Positions 30,460 to 41,644 of a stretch of 64,000 nt of DNA are shown here, in pieces (positions within the stretch are counted from its first letter, which is position 1; every line of letters starts with the position of its first letter). This stretch comes from Biscogniauxia marginata (taxonomy: Eukaryota > Ascomycota > Sordariomycetes > Xylariales > Xylariaceae), in contig MU404086.1 of NCBI GenBank assembly GCA_022695795.1, positions 337,173 to 401,172 on the forward strand, read 5' to 3'. The translations under genes were made by a program, and so were the position numbers. The notes under the pieces were generated by a model. The model saw only the letters and a program-made list of their open reading frames with translations. It ran no database searches and was not told the DNA's origin.

Positions 30460-32597
30460 ATGCCTCCCCCCCTACTAAAGGAAAGTATACACCAGATCAT
30501 GACTCAATGTCCTAGCTGCGGGGAAGATACCGCGAGAAACTGCCTGGAGGTCAGATTTACCCACACCTTCTTGAGACGACGTAAAGAGCGTTAACAAGTT
30601 GTAGCTTTGTGAGAACGATGTCGACAAGGCCACAAATATGTACAAAGAAATTGAGGTTCGTATTTCCTCTTGTTTGCCCAGCATTTAATTAATCTATATT
30701 TAGGAATTCCTCCCGCCGGACCCTAAATCCGATAATGAGGACGCCCGGGATCAGTTGACCCACGACTGCAATAACCAGGTCGAGACCGAAATACTTGACG
30801 AGTTGCCGAAAAGTCGATGCGATAGTATTAACGAAGGGCACCCATGGATGCCCAAGGTGCCAATCCTCCCGATTCCCGATGGGGTTGCTAGCAATGGTCC
30901 TCGCGACACCTCTATCTTCGAGCTCCGCGAGCTTCTCGCAGCAGTCCAAGCGGGTCAATTTGATGCTGACAGTATCCGCAAGTACTTAGGCCACTATGAT
31001 AAGGGAACTCTAGAAGTGAAGCTAAATGCTGACATCGATGGGTATCCAGCGATGTTTTACGTCGTCTCGACTAACAATATCGGCATAATTCGCGAATGGA
31101 TCAAGCACGGAGGCGATCCAAATGCGACATGGGGACCCAATGCTTTTCCCTTGATCGCCTTTTCCATTCTCAATGGAGGTCAGACCATGTATCAGGCCTC
31201 GAGGACACTTGCGACCCTCCTAAGATTTGGCGCAGACCCTCGAGTCATACCTAAAGCCTTCTATGACCCCTACTGTCGAGATTTGCCGGATGACGGACCA
31301 GTCCAAGTGGAACTTGACGACCTTGATGTTGATAACAAGCGGTGGTGCACAGCGGATGTGCGCGCATATCTTGTCAAGGCTCTGAGCCTGTCCCAGAGAT
31401 ATGATCTCTACAGGTCTAGCAAGGCCAGGCTACATTCTGGCCGTGAGAAGGAGCTGCTGTCTCGACAAGGCGCCGGAGAAGTCTTAGGCCTCCACCAGAT
31501 GATCATTGCTCAGTCTATTGCGACGCGCTGGCTCCAACAAAAGCTACTTGGGTGAGTTCGAGATACCCTAGATACATACCTCCTATAACTGACAGGCATA
31601 AGCTACCTAGCGCGGCAGCAGAACAAGCCGCTTATATTAGTCTTTGCAGGACCCAGCGGCCATGGCAAGACGGAACTTGCCCGAAAATTCGGGGACCTCA
31701 TGTCATTAGAACTGCATGTGGTAGACTGCACGATTTTCAAACAAGACATCGAGTTGTTCGGACCACGTCCCCCTTATTCTGGATTTGAGGACGGCTCGAT
31801 ATTAAACAACTTTTTGGCTCGCAAGGCGGGTGAGCGGTGCATTGTGTTTATGGACGAATTCGAAAAAACGAGCAAAGAAATCCATAATACTTTATTGTTA
31901 CCTTTCCAAGACGGTCAGTATACTCAGGCACCTGCATAGCCAACAGTTCACATAGTACTAACTGGATTCAAAAGGGCACTATGAGGATCGCCGTAGTGGG
32001 AAGACCATAGACTGCTCCAAGACCATTTGGATCCTCGCGACGAACAAGCTAGATGATCACATTCACGCTTTCTGCAGCGCCAATGACCAGGCTCTCTTCC
32101 AGTCGGAAGACGAGGAGGCCCAGGATAGGCTGGTGGGGAAGCTTTGCCGTCAGCTCCGCAGGGAGTTCATTGGGCATTTTGACGCGCCCCTGGGCGGTCG
32201 CATCACCGAGATCCTGCCATTTCTCGTCTTCGCGCCGCCGGAGTCGGCCGTCATTGTTCATAAAGCATTGATGGAATTGGAAACCGAAGTCTCTGGGCGT
32301 GTGCGTCTGGCTCTGAACAGAGAAGAGGATGTTTATGTCGGAAACATCAGCATCTGTATCAGGAACGACGCGACGGTATGCTCTACGATCGCGCAGGATG
32401 AGTACGACAAGAAGACTGGCGCTCGCAGCATTGCTCGGGCAGTGGAGCGGAATGTCCAGGATCCGCTCATTAGCCAGTACCTGAAAGATGGTGATAAGTT
32501 TGACGAGAGCCAACCCACTACCCATTTCATCGTCGATGTTAACGTCGACGAGGAAGTTGAAGTTAGACTCGTGCCAAAATCAGGGGTGGTGGATTAG
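30460..32597 (+). CDS. Zinc-ribbon-like / ankyrin-like / Clp-type AAA+ ATPase
   Basis: Five exons, 30460-30549, 30605-30655, 30704-31551, 31603-31913 and 31975-32597, give 640 aa. The introns have TTAAC and TACTAAC branch sites. The N-terminus has C17-x2-C20 and C28-x3-C32, a possible zinc site. Residues about 155-230 look like degenerate ankyrin repeats (MFYVVSTNNIGIIREWIKHGGDPN, split here: WIKHGGDPN and LLRFGADPR). The AAA+ module is of the ClpA/B D2 type: Walker A G346-PSGHGKT-353, Walker B CIVFMDE (409-415), sensor 1 N457 in ILATN, an arginine-finger-like R509 and sensor 2 R584 in TGARS. Only one AAA+ ring domain is present, unlike ClpB/Hsp104 with two. It is likely an oligomeric unfoldase or switch ATPase. 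The partner is probably the divergent VWA protein. Function is unknown. Confidence 0.85.
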
Positions 32598-33977
32598 GAG
32601 GATGGCGAACGGAGAAGCGAACGGAGAAGCAAACAGAGGAACCGCAGGTCGATGAACTGTTTGATATTGGTAGGGGGGTTAAAGTGTTGCCTAGACCCCT
32701 TACTTGATCTGCCTCTACTAATGTTTTCTCAAATCCAACTGCTATATTTCAATCCTACTTACCTTCTTCGTCTCATTTTCTAAATTTTATCCCCGTACGC
32801 TCCGTGCTATTGACAGAGGCTTCTAAGCATTTGCGTCCTCCTTCCCGCTAAAGCCGTTGACACCGTGGGCTATTAGAATTCAGCATACTGTTGAGCAACT
32901 TTTCTAGTAGATGGGATACAGTGGTACGCTGGCTGACCTTGATTGATCTGAAGTATACCATGTACTGCTAAACTCTGCCCAAATATAGTGCGTTCTCCAC
33001 AGCTTTTTTTCACACTACCGTTTTATTAAGGGATTGCTGCTTAGATCTCTTATTGGAATAATTAGAGATTAAGTTACCTGTGCAAAGTTAACTTATGAAT
33101 TCAAATTTAATTATGATATGGCGTATATTATATCACTATAAATTCTGCCATCTATCTCAGTTTTACCTATAGCCAAGCTTAACGTCACAGTAGCACCACA
33201 GCCATTCCCACCTATTGATTGTAAACCAGATACTCTACTATAAGTCGTATTCACAACACAGTAGAAAGAAAATAACTAGTAATGCTGGTATCCCCCGGGA
33301 TTATTTGTACTACTGAGTAATATGAAGTAAAGGCTTTGAAAATGGCCAGATTCAACGATGGCGTCCAATTTCGGTGGGGCGAGAGTCGTGTGTGGCATCG
33401 AAGACTCTATTTTCAGATCCTAAAAGTTCCCTTCGTAGAGAATTTCTATACCGCGAAGGCATCATTTATATTCGAATTACCTACAAGGGCCCTTTCCCCC
33501 AGCTTCGTCTTGGTCTACGTCTAATGTGCTCTTACTTAACTCACCTGTCCTTTCCTCTACTCTCACAATGATGGCCACACGTCGGGACGATGGCTTTCAC
33601 GCAATTAGAGCCGGCATAGCTCCTACTAAAGGGGTTTCGAGTATAACACAATAGACGGGTCTACGGAAAGAAAGGAAAAAAAAGATATACATAGGAAGCC
33701 AGAGTTCAATCCTCGAGGATGTCTACTAGTAGATCTTTTTTTTTTCTACGACGCGTATCATATGCCTCACGACGCCAGCACCCCCCAAGATGTGCAATTA
33801 AAAGCACCCATGCGTATCAGTAGACATTAAGATGCACATGTATTACTCAGGCGTTTCCTTCCAGTCCATGGGTTTTCCCCACCCCCCTTTTTTTTTCCCC
33901 TCCGCCCTTCTCGCCCATTCATATCCTGTCCTATTTACAGAAAAGAAAAAAAGAAGAGAAAAAAAAAATCTTAATCA
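32598..33977. other. Intergenic, no gene seen
   Basis: 3' flank of the AAA+ gene with a duplicated GGCGAACGGAGAAGC-type word just after the stop, then A/T-rich unique DNA and finally the pyrimidine-rich 3' flank of HEM14 (about 33880-33977). No coding region was supported. Confidence 0.6.
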
Positions 33978-36226
33978 TCATTCCTGCCTCCCACCCTTTC
34001 GCTTCTCCTTCCCCTTCGCCCCCCCTTTCTCACCCTGCATCTTCTGCGTACTCTCCCACTCCCTCTCCTTTGCCTTTCGCTTCTCTGATATTCTTATTTC
34101 GGTTTCTCTCACCGCATACTCCATGTTTTTCGCATATTGGGGCAGCCAGCGACCCTGATCGTCCGTCAGCCGGGTGTCCAGGGGTGTCCACTTCCTGAAC
34201 ATGAAACTGCCCTTCTGGAGCGGCTTCATACATTTGGCCAGGGGCTCGGTGAAGCCCTCGAGGCCGGTGGCGCCCACGTGGTCTAGCACCTTCTCACCCG
34301 CCATCTTGTGCAACTTGAGTAGATCACCCCAGAAGCCCGATTTCTGCGGCATTAGCTGCGGCTCCTGATCATTTTTGTCCCGGTCCGGGGTCGGTTCCGG
34401 GTCCGGGAACCACGGCGGGCCGTGCCCTTGCGCCACGCGCATCGCAACGTCGAAGCCTGCCCGCATAGCCGGGATCACGCCGATGTTCGTGTAGCTCGGG
34501 CCCGCGACAGTGAGCCGACCCTTGAAGGTGGCGAGGAGCTCGTAATGCGCCCGGCTCATACGTTCGCGGTGGCCGATGAAGTGCTGGGGTAGACAGTCAC
34601 GACAAAGGTGCGCGCTGGCGTGGACCTCTTCATTCTCGTCGATGCCAAGCTGTTTCTTGACCGCCTGAACCGCCATCTGGATTCCCAATTCTTCAGACGG
34701 TAGATGTTCCCAGTCGTCCCAATGATGTCCGCCAAGCATAACGGTCAGCTTCGTGGCAGGGGTCTCCGGACGAATTTGGAGATCTGAATCAAACAGGACG
34801 CCCAATACGCATTCCTCATTGTCTGGTGTTGATGAGGGAACTAGATACCCAAACCCGTGGTTTGAATCAAGGAGCTTGGAGTTCGGGTACCAAAGGTTAA
34901 CGACCATAATAGTAACAGCGTGTGTTTCAGCCAGCGAGGGTAGGCTATTTGGTGGCAGTGCTAGCTGAGAGAGATGCTTAGAGAAGAGTGTAGAGATTAC
35001 TTGGTCGTAACCATGTGGCTTCTCTCGTGATTTTGTTGTAGTCACCTGGAGTATCATTAGTACTGGCATTGCCTGTCTTAACCCTCAGCTCGAAACTCAC
35101 AGAGACTCGGCTCTTGTCATATCTGAGAGACGTAACCGGTTCGTTGTATTTAATCGTGACATTACTTCGGTTTTCCAGGTCTCTGACTAGGCCATCAACC
35201 AAAGACATTAGCCCATCCTCAAACATGAAGGTATTCCACCCGATGGCCTGCTCAGCCAACTCCACCAACTTCCACCGGTTATCACTGTTCAGCATATCAT
35301 GCATGAGGTACATGTCTTTATTGGGGCTCCAAAGGTAGTTGGACGGAACTGGTACGACATTCTGGTACCACATCGCATCAAAGACGCTATGTTTCGCGCT
35401 CAGCTTATACACATCACCCCCGTAGATGCCATGTATCATTCCGGATACGATATTTTTAACCGGTCGATCATCGCCCATTCTTCTGGTAAAATATTGGCCA
35501 ATGGATTCGTCCTGCTCGAATCTTGCTGGATGGGGCTTAGTTGGCCGTGCGGGGAGTGATGACGGGCGAAGGAGATTCAGACCAGCCTTCACGCACCCAT
35601 CCCATAAGGAGTCTGTCAGGAAACTCCAGATGGTACCGATTATGTTGGACAAGCTCAACTCGGCTGACGGTAACTTCACGAGGTGGTCTGGGTAAAATAG
35701 GTAGCGATTATTAGAGAGGGTTTTAGGATGTCGAATCTTGTCCTTCAACTCGAGATTGGCTATCTGTTGCAAGGAAGGACGGCACATCAACAAAGCACTA
35801 GGGGGGCCTCAGGGGAAATTGAGGAGCCACACTCACTACATCGTATAGTACAAGGTCATCGTACTTTATGGATGAGTTACCGGACCGGAGCATCCGGGGG
35901 CCGCGCTGGAGCAAGACGTCACTGCGATTCCCCTTGCCCAACGAGACGTGCTCTGCATCTATCCATCCGCCAAGTCTATTGGCCGCCTCGTAGATTGTGA
36001 TGTGGACATTCGTCGCATGGCGCACCAGGTAGTGGGCTGTCGTCAGTCCGGTAATGCCACCTCCCAGGATGGCAATATTTCTGGTTGTGCCATCGGATGC
36101 CTTGATAGTAGCGTAGGATTGTCTTCTCCCCCGCGCGATCCGTGCTGACCTACGGGAAAGCTCTCTGCTTCCAATTGATCGCTGAAGGGCGGCATTCGCA
36201 ACTAGCAGGGTACTCAGTCGTCTCAT
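33978..36226 (-). CDS. HEM14: Protoporphyrinogen oxidase, mitochondrial
   Basis: Exons 36226-35837, 35763-35101 and 35045-33978 give 706 aa. An Arg/Ser-rich, acid-free presequence (MRRLSTLLVANAALQRSIG) fits mitochondrial targeting. The FAD-binding motif AILGGGITGL is at residues 52-61, followed by EAANRLGGW. Middle sections LLQRGPRMLR, GIYGGDVYKLS and SVFDAMW are typical of PPOX, and the C-terminal FAD contact YTNIGVIPAMRAG is present. The enzyme oxidises protoporphyrinogen IX to protoporphyrin IX, the penultimate step of haem synthesis, at the inner membrane. About 130 extra residues follow the catalytic domain and end in a Lys/Glu/Arg-rich tail. A farther upstream Met at 36337 would add 37 residues; the chosen start places the presequence first. 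The second intron has a TACTAAT branch site. Confidence 0.92.
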
Positions 36227-36974
36227 CGAGGGGAGCTTCGTAGCGGGTCGTGGCACCCGGAGGGGGCCATGGCTCGTATTACTATAAACCGACCGCAGAA
36301 GAGTTATAAAAACCTCTTCGCGCCGTCTATAAGTCATTTCGGGCGTGCAATTGGCCAGCAGTGACCTTCGCGGACTGTCTCAGTACATGTTGAACTCTGG
36401 GAAGTCAAGTCTTGTCTTTCTAGTGGCACCACCTCCCAATTCCTAGTCGTAGATTACCTAAGTCATGCTTTTGTTGGTGCCCCACCCTCTCTGTAGACTT
36501 GTACATACGTACATAACCTAGCTAACTAACCCAAGTTACTAATTACCTCAGGTTAGTCTATACCTTAACTTAGTAGTAGGCATCTCGGTAGTACTCGGGT
36601 TGTCACTATATATTTACCTAGGTATAATGATATCACCAACTTATGAGACAGATGAACGGAAACCTTGATTTTGGCAAATCACGAAAATGCAGTGGGTATA
36701 TTGTAAATGCGCTGGTCCCAAAACTTTTGCCTTATGGCCTTCAAACTCCTTTAAATGACATCTAGAATGAATTCGTCTCCCAGACTCCCAAAGCCCTCAC
36801 CGCAGATTCTCTTCGCTAACCACACTTCTTTTCTTGCCCCCCTCGTAGTATACAATGCAACACCCATAGTCCTCATCCGTGCCCTAGCTCGGCTGCATAG
36901 CTACACTTCCATTGATTTTCCTCGTGACCCCTTTGATCTGTTCGTCTTTGACGTTGCTCCGCCTCCGTATATCC
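36227..36974. other. Intergenic, HEM14 upstream and NAB2 3' flank
   Basis: Contains TACATACGTACATAACC and TTTACCTAGGTATAATG words near 36506 and 36613. The plus-strand ORF at 36755-37084 runs into the antisense of the NAB2 coding end and is not supported as a gene. Confidence 0.55.
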
Positions 36975-38566
36975 TCAAGCGATACCCTCGTCCATGGCTG
37001 AAGTCTCTTGTGCCGCACCGCGTTCTGACCCAGGGATTACAACCTCTTCGGGTGCGCTCTGGTCCACAAACCTTCTCTCGCTGACGTGGTTGTTCGTCCC
37101 GTCTGCTGTCCAGACCTTGTCCTGGAATGTCCCACGCTGACCCTCTTCGTGCTTATACGGGCAGAATCGGTTGGTGCAAGGCTTGAACTTGCACATGGTC
37201 TGCAGGTGCGTGAACTTGCAGCCCTCGACTGCGCAGTCACCTCCATTACGGCATACTGGCATGTCCGGGTGTTTGAACGGGCAGCTCGGGTTGGTGCAGT
37301 TGGGATAAAACTTGCATTCTTGCTCGTTCTGATGTGCACGCCTCGTTGCCGGCGACGGATGACGTCCCACACACTTGCGGTTTTTGCAGGCTGCACCAAA
37401 CGTACAAACGTCGGTGACATCCACGTTTGTATGTGGTGGAGCTGCTGGAGACTGGTGGGCGAATTTGCATTCTTTGTTGGTACAAGCCAGGTTATACTTG
37501 CAGACCATCGTCTCGGGATTCGGTGGCTCGCGCCTGGCTTGGCCCATCTCCACATCATCGCCTTCGGTTCCTGCCTCGTTCCCATTACTCGATCCCGTCT
37601 GCGCTGGTCTGTGCCCGTTCCCGTGATGGCCACCCCGTCTATTGCCACCGCGCGGGTTCTGTACACGGTCGAAGAGTGACTTGCCGTGGGGTCGACCACC
37701 ATGTCCTTGGTTCTGCTGCGCCAACTGTTGCTGCAACTGAGCCATCATCTGATTCTGCTGCTGGAGTAGACTGAAGATTTGCTCCTGTTGGCCTCCACCT
37801 TGCATCATCCAGCTCATATCGTTCATACCGTTCATCCCAGGAGCACCCGGCATCGATGGCATACCGTTCGCGGCCATCTGGTTTAGGCCAGCGCTTATTC
37901 CAACGGCACGATTACCCATCATGCGGTTGTTCGGGCGACCACCACCTCTCGGGCCGGTAGGTGGTGCTCGGTTGTGGGTATTGATCCGCTCATTCCCTCG
38001 CACACGATGCAAAACCGACTCGTGAGTGCGATCCATAGCTTTGGCCATGTGGCCAAACATCCGCCTCTCCCGGCCTCCTCGCATAGGTCCGTTTCTCATG
38101 GATTTAGGTCCTGTAGGTCTGTGTTGGTTCGTGTTGTGTTAGCTAGGGTTGGAAATCGTAACGCAAAAAGACCCTGGACTTACGCGTTGAGCTCGGGGCT
38201 ATCTGTCGACATGCTCATGTCAGTGTCCTGTTCCATAGCAACCGTCCCATCTTGTGAAGCACCACCAGCGTTCTCAGCTTGAGGCGCGCCTCCATTTAGT
38301 TGACTGTTGATTGACTCAATCTGGTCGAAAAGCCATCTCGCGAAGTCACGAGCGCCAGGATCGTCAGGACCGAGGCTTAGAAGATCACCCGAGAGCTCTG
38401 CGGCGATCTGTTCTTGCGTCTTTCCGTTGACAAGCATCAGGATAATGTACTCTGACAGCGCCGAGTCATCAGCGCCCGTAGCCCAGCCGACTTCGACAAG
38501 TTTCGGCTGGATAGCCATGTTAAGGGCATCCGCCAACGGCGTGTTCATGGCGACCTCGATAGCCAT
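36975..38566 (-). CDS. NAB2: Nuclear poly(A)-binding protein Nab2
   Basis: Exons 38566-38184 and 38118-36975 give 508 aa. The N-terminal PWI-like fold (LVEVGWATGADDSALSEYIILML, here cited as its start LVEVGWATGADDS) is followed by an Arg/Gly/Asn region and a Gln-rich run (LLQQQNQMMAQLQQQL). Five CCCH zinc fingers follow: CKYNLACTNKECKFAH, CTFGAACKNRKCVGRH, CKFYPNCTNPSCPFKH, CRNGGDCAVEGCKFTH and CKFKPCTNRFCPYKH. The set of closely spaced C-x(4,5)-C-x4-C-x3-H fingers is the Nab2/ZC3H14 signature for binding polyadenosine. Nab2 controls poly(A) tail length and mRNA export in the nucleus. The single intron is short (65 nt). The gene is divergent from the aldehyde dehydrogenase with 1.3 kb between starts. 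Confidence 0.92.
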
Positions 38567-39812
38567 GCTGACCGCGATTCGTGTAAGAGGTAGGTGAGAG
38601 AGACGGCGTAGGTTGAAGAGCGGAGATGAAAGGCGGGAGCGAGACTTTGTCGAGGCGCGAAAGATGAAAGAAATATTGGTGCTGTAGAAACTTCGTCCGG
38701 CAGCAAAATACGATGGCGGAATGACAACAATGGAAAAGTATATTGTCTGCGACTAAATCGCAGCAGCGGCGAATAGTAGTAGTTTCACGAAGACCGTCCG
38801 CCGAAGGTGTCAGTAGGTGATTGAGAAATGGGAAGAGAGGATGACGTTGTGGAGGTGAGGATGCTTGAGAAAGAGCCAGAAAAAGAACTTGAGGCGTGTT
38901 TCTGGGCGAGTAATCTCCCGCGGTCAGTGGCCCAGCCACAGAATATTTAGCCACAACTGCCACAACTGCCACATTTGTCAGCCACCAGATAAGGTATCTA
39001 CCTAGGTACCTAGGTAAGTGGATAGCGGGTAGATAAGGCTACCTACCTTAGGTACCTAGGTACCTTACCTCTGTTTCACCCGAGGCTGCCTGTAGGTTAG
39101 GTAGGTAGGTAGGTAGGAAGGAACTGGAGAAATGGAACTGCCTCACTAACACTTCGACCCCCACGTTACAGTACCAGGTAGGTAAGTCATTCCGTTATTC
39201 CAGCAATTGCTCCGCTGCTCCGGTACCACCACCAAGGGCTTGGTACAGGTAATTGAGTCATTGACCGAAGAAAATTCAGGGCTTAAACTCCATAGTTACG
39301 TATCTATTAGTGCATATTTTCGCCAAGCGTCAAGGCATTTCCATACGGCTTTTGGCTTTTCCTCAGGTGCTAACATCATAAGTTTCGACTTATAACCATA
39401 GGTCGAGAAGACTCGATAAATGGCTACTTGTACGTAGTTTCGATATAATAAAATATAGAGGCAATTTAGTGTTTATTAAACTCCGTACGGGGTTATATAT
39501 AACTCGGCAATAGATACATAGTATGATCTGATGTACTCCTTAGGACCAAAGTTATGTACCTAGGTACCCGGACACTAGGTAGGTAATAGGTACCTACCTA
39601 CTATGTAACTACATAAGGCTAACAAGATGGAAGGCACTCGGCAAAGGTACCTACCTCTGGTGAAAAGGCACTTTCCCTGTGGTCATTTGTAATCCCCCAA
39701 GCTTATCTGCAGCTCCACGTCAAAGCCCACCTTGCCCGCAAATACTTCTACTATCAGTAGCTCCCTCAGCGATGCCAACAGTCACAATGCGGGGAACTGG
39801 TCTTGTCATTTG

Positions 39813-39818
39813 TATAAA
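39813..39818 (+). promoter_or_regulatory. TATA-like box, upstream
   Basis: TATAAA, 43 bp before the first ATG of the aldehyde dehydrogenase. Initiation at the usual spacing would include that ATG with a very short leader. Confidence 0.4.
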
Positions 39819-39836
39819 CGCCGGCGGGGTGAGTGA

Positions 39837-39844
39837 TATATAAG
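39837..39844 (+). promoter_or_regulatory. TATA-like box, proximal
   Basis: TATATAAG ends only 16 bp before the first ATG. Initiation about 30 bp downstream would skip that ATG and leave the next in-frame ATG at 39984 as start. Confidence 0.4.
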
Positions 39845-39860
39845 GTGTGACTGCTGAACC

Positions 39861-41644
39861 ATGTTCCAGTCATTCCCCAGGATTTCCCGCTCCACGCTGA
39901 GGCCTCTTTCTTGCACTCTGAGCCGTCACACACTGCGCCGTTGCACGCCGAGCCGAGCTGTAGCTATTCGATTCTTGTCCACCATGGCCGACCTCAAGCT
40001 CGACCTCACGGCCCCCAACGGCAAGACCTTCGCCCTTCCCACGGGATTGTTCATCAACAATGAGTTTGTGAAATCCATTGCCGGAGACACCATCTCCAGC
40101 ATCAACCCAACGTTAGCCCTGCTCTGCCCTCCCAGTCAGCCCAAGCCCACCAGTTCTAATCCCGCATATGTAGTAACGAGCAAGAGATCTGCAAGGTCCA
40201 GGCCGCCGGTCCCGCTGATATCGACAAGGCAGTGGCAGCTGCTCGCGCTGCCTTGCACCATGAGTCGTGGCGCGATATCTCTGGGACGGACCGTGGCAAA
40301 CTGATGTTCAAGCTAGCGGACCTTGTCGAACAGCACAGAGAAGTCCTGGCCACCATCGAGACCTGGGATAACGGCAAGCCTTACGGCGACTCTCTGGGTG
40401 ATGTGCAAGAGGTCCTCGACTGTATTAGGTACTACGCCGGCTGGGCCGACAAGATCCATGGCGAAACCATTCCGACGACCCCGCAAAAGCTCGTCTATAC
40501 CCTCAAACAGCCAGTCGGTGTCTGCGCCCAAATCATTCCGGTAAGTAGATCCAGAGTCTCCATGGGTCCACGATCGAAATCTCTTCCTCTTCAACTCCTA
40601 CGTTTAAACCATGCAAGTTTGTAACTAAGAGTCCCTCAGTGGAATTACCCCCTCGCGATGGCAGCATGGAAGCTAGGGCCAGCGCTTGCTTGCGGAAACA
40701 CAGTTGTTATGAAGCCCGCTGAGCAAACGCCGTTATCCATCCTATATCTCGCAACCCTTGTACCGAAGGCTGGGTTCCCCCCAGGCGTTATCAATATCAC
40801 CAACGGCTATGGTAAGGATGCCGGCCAGGCGCTCGCTAGTCATCTGGACATCGACAAGATTGCCTTCACGGGCTCGACAGCGACTGGAAAGCACATCATG
40901 AAGACGGCAGCCGTCAACTTGAAGAACATCACCCTCGAAACGGGTGGCAAGTCGCCCCTGTTGGTCTTCGAGGACGCCGATATGGAACAGGCTGCCAAGT
41001 GGGCACATATCGGCATCATGAGCAACCAGGGCCAGATCTGTACGGCTACAAGCCGCATACTAGTCCAAGATTCCATTTATGACAAGTTCGTGGCCCAATT
41101 CCGAGAGGTACTTAAGAGCACCAGCAAAGTAGGCGACCCGTTTGCGGAAGACACATTCCAGGGGCCACAGGTTACCAAGGCTCAGTATGACAGGGTTCTA
41201 AGCTTCGTAGAAGCCGGCAAGTCGGAGGGCGCGACGCTCACCGGTGGTGGGGTACCCTGTCCTCTTAACGGCAAAGGCTACTTCATCGAGCCAACTATAT
41301 TCACCAATGTCAAGGAAAACATGCAGATCTACCGCGAAGAAGTATTCGGCCCCTTCGTGGTGATCGCCTCCTTCAAGAACGAAGCCGAGGCCATCAGAAT
41401 GGCTAACGATACCACATACGGCCTCGGCGCAGCAGTCTTCAGCCAGAACATCGAGCTCGCACACCGGGTATCGGGGCTGATCGAATCAGGCATGGTCTGG
41501 ATCAACTCATCCAACGACTCTGATGTCCGCGTGCCCTTCGGAGGAGTCAAACAGAGTGGGATTGGCCGCGAGCTAGGAGAGGCGGGACTGGCAGCCTACA
41601 CGACAACGAAGTCGGTCCATATCAACCTAGGCCAGAAGCTGTGA
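39861..41644 (+). CDS. Mitochondrial aldehyde dehydrogenase (NAD(P)+)
   Basis: Exons 39861-40111, 40174-40540 and 40640-41644 give 540 aa. An Arg/Ser/Leu-rich, acid-free presequence (MFQSFPRISRSTLRPLS...) ends near RFLST, after which the classic ALDH start MADLKLDL lies in frame. The fold markers are all present: WNYPLAMAAWKLGPALACGN, the glutamate in LETGGKSP, the catalytic cysteine in SNQGQICTATSR and the C-terminal EEVFGPF and PFGGVKQSG. It oxidises aldehydes such as acetaldehyde to carboxylic acids. The first intron has a GTTAGC donor and a TTCTAAT branch site. The internal ATG at 39984 has a strong context (CCACCATGG), which allows a cytosolic form. Confidence 0.95.

Larger units (their letters stand above)
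38567..39860. promoter_or_regulatory. Divergent upstream region of NAB2 and aldehyde dehydrogenase
   Basis: Dense TACCTA/TAGGTA words occur at about 38993-39070, 39096-39120 and 39555-39600, including near-palindromes such as TACCTAGGTACCTAGGTA. No ORF has support here. Two TATA-like boxes lie close to the aldehyde dehydrogenase start (39813-39818 and 39837-39844). Confidence 0.55.

Noticed and set aside
36755..37084. 109-codon plus-strand ORF
   Set aside because: Overlaps the antisense of the NAB2 C-terminus and has no recognisable feature.
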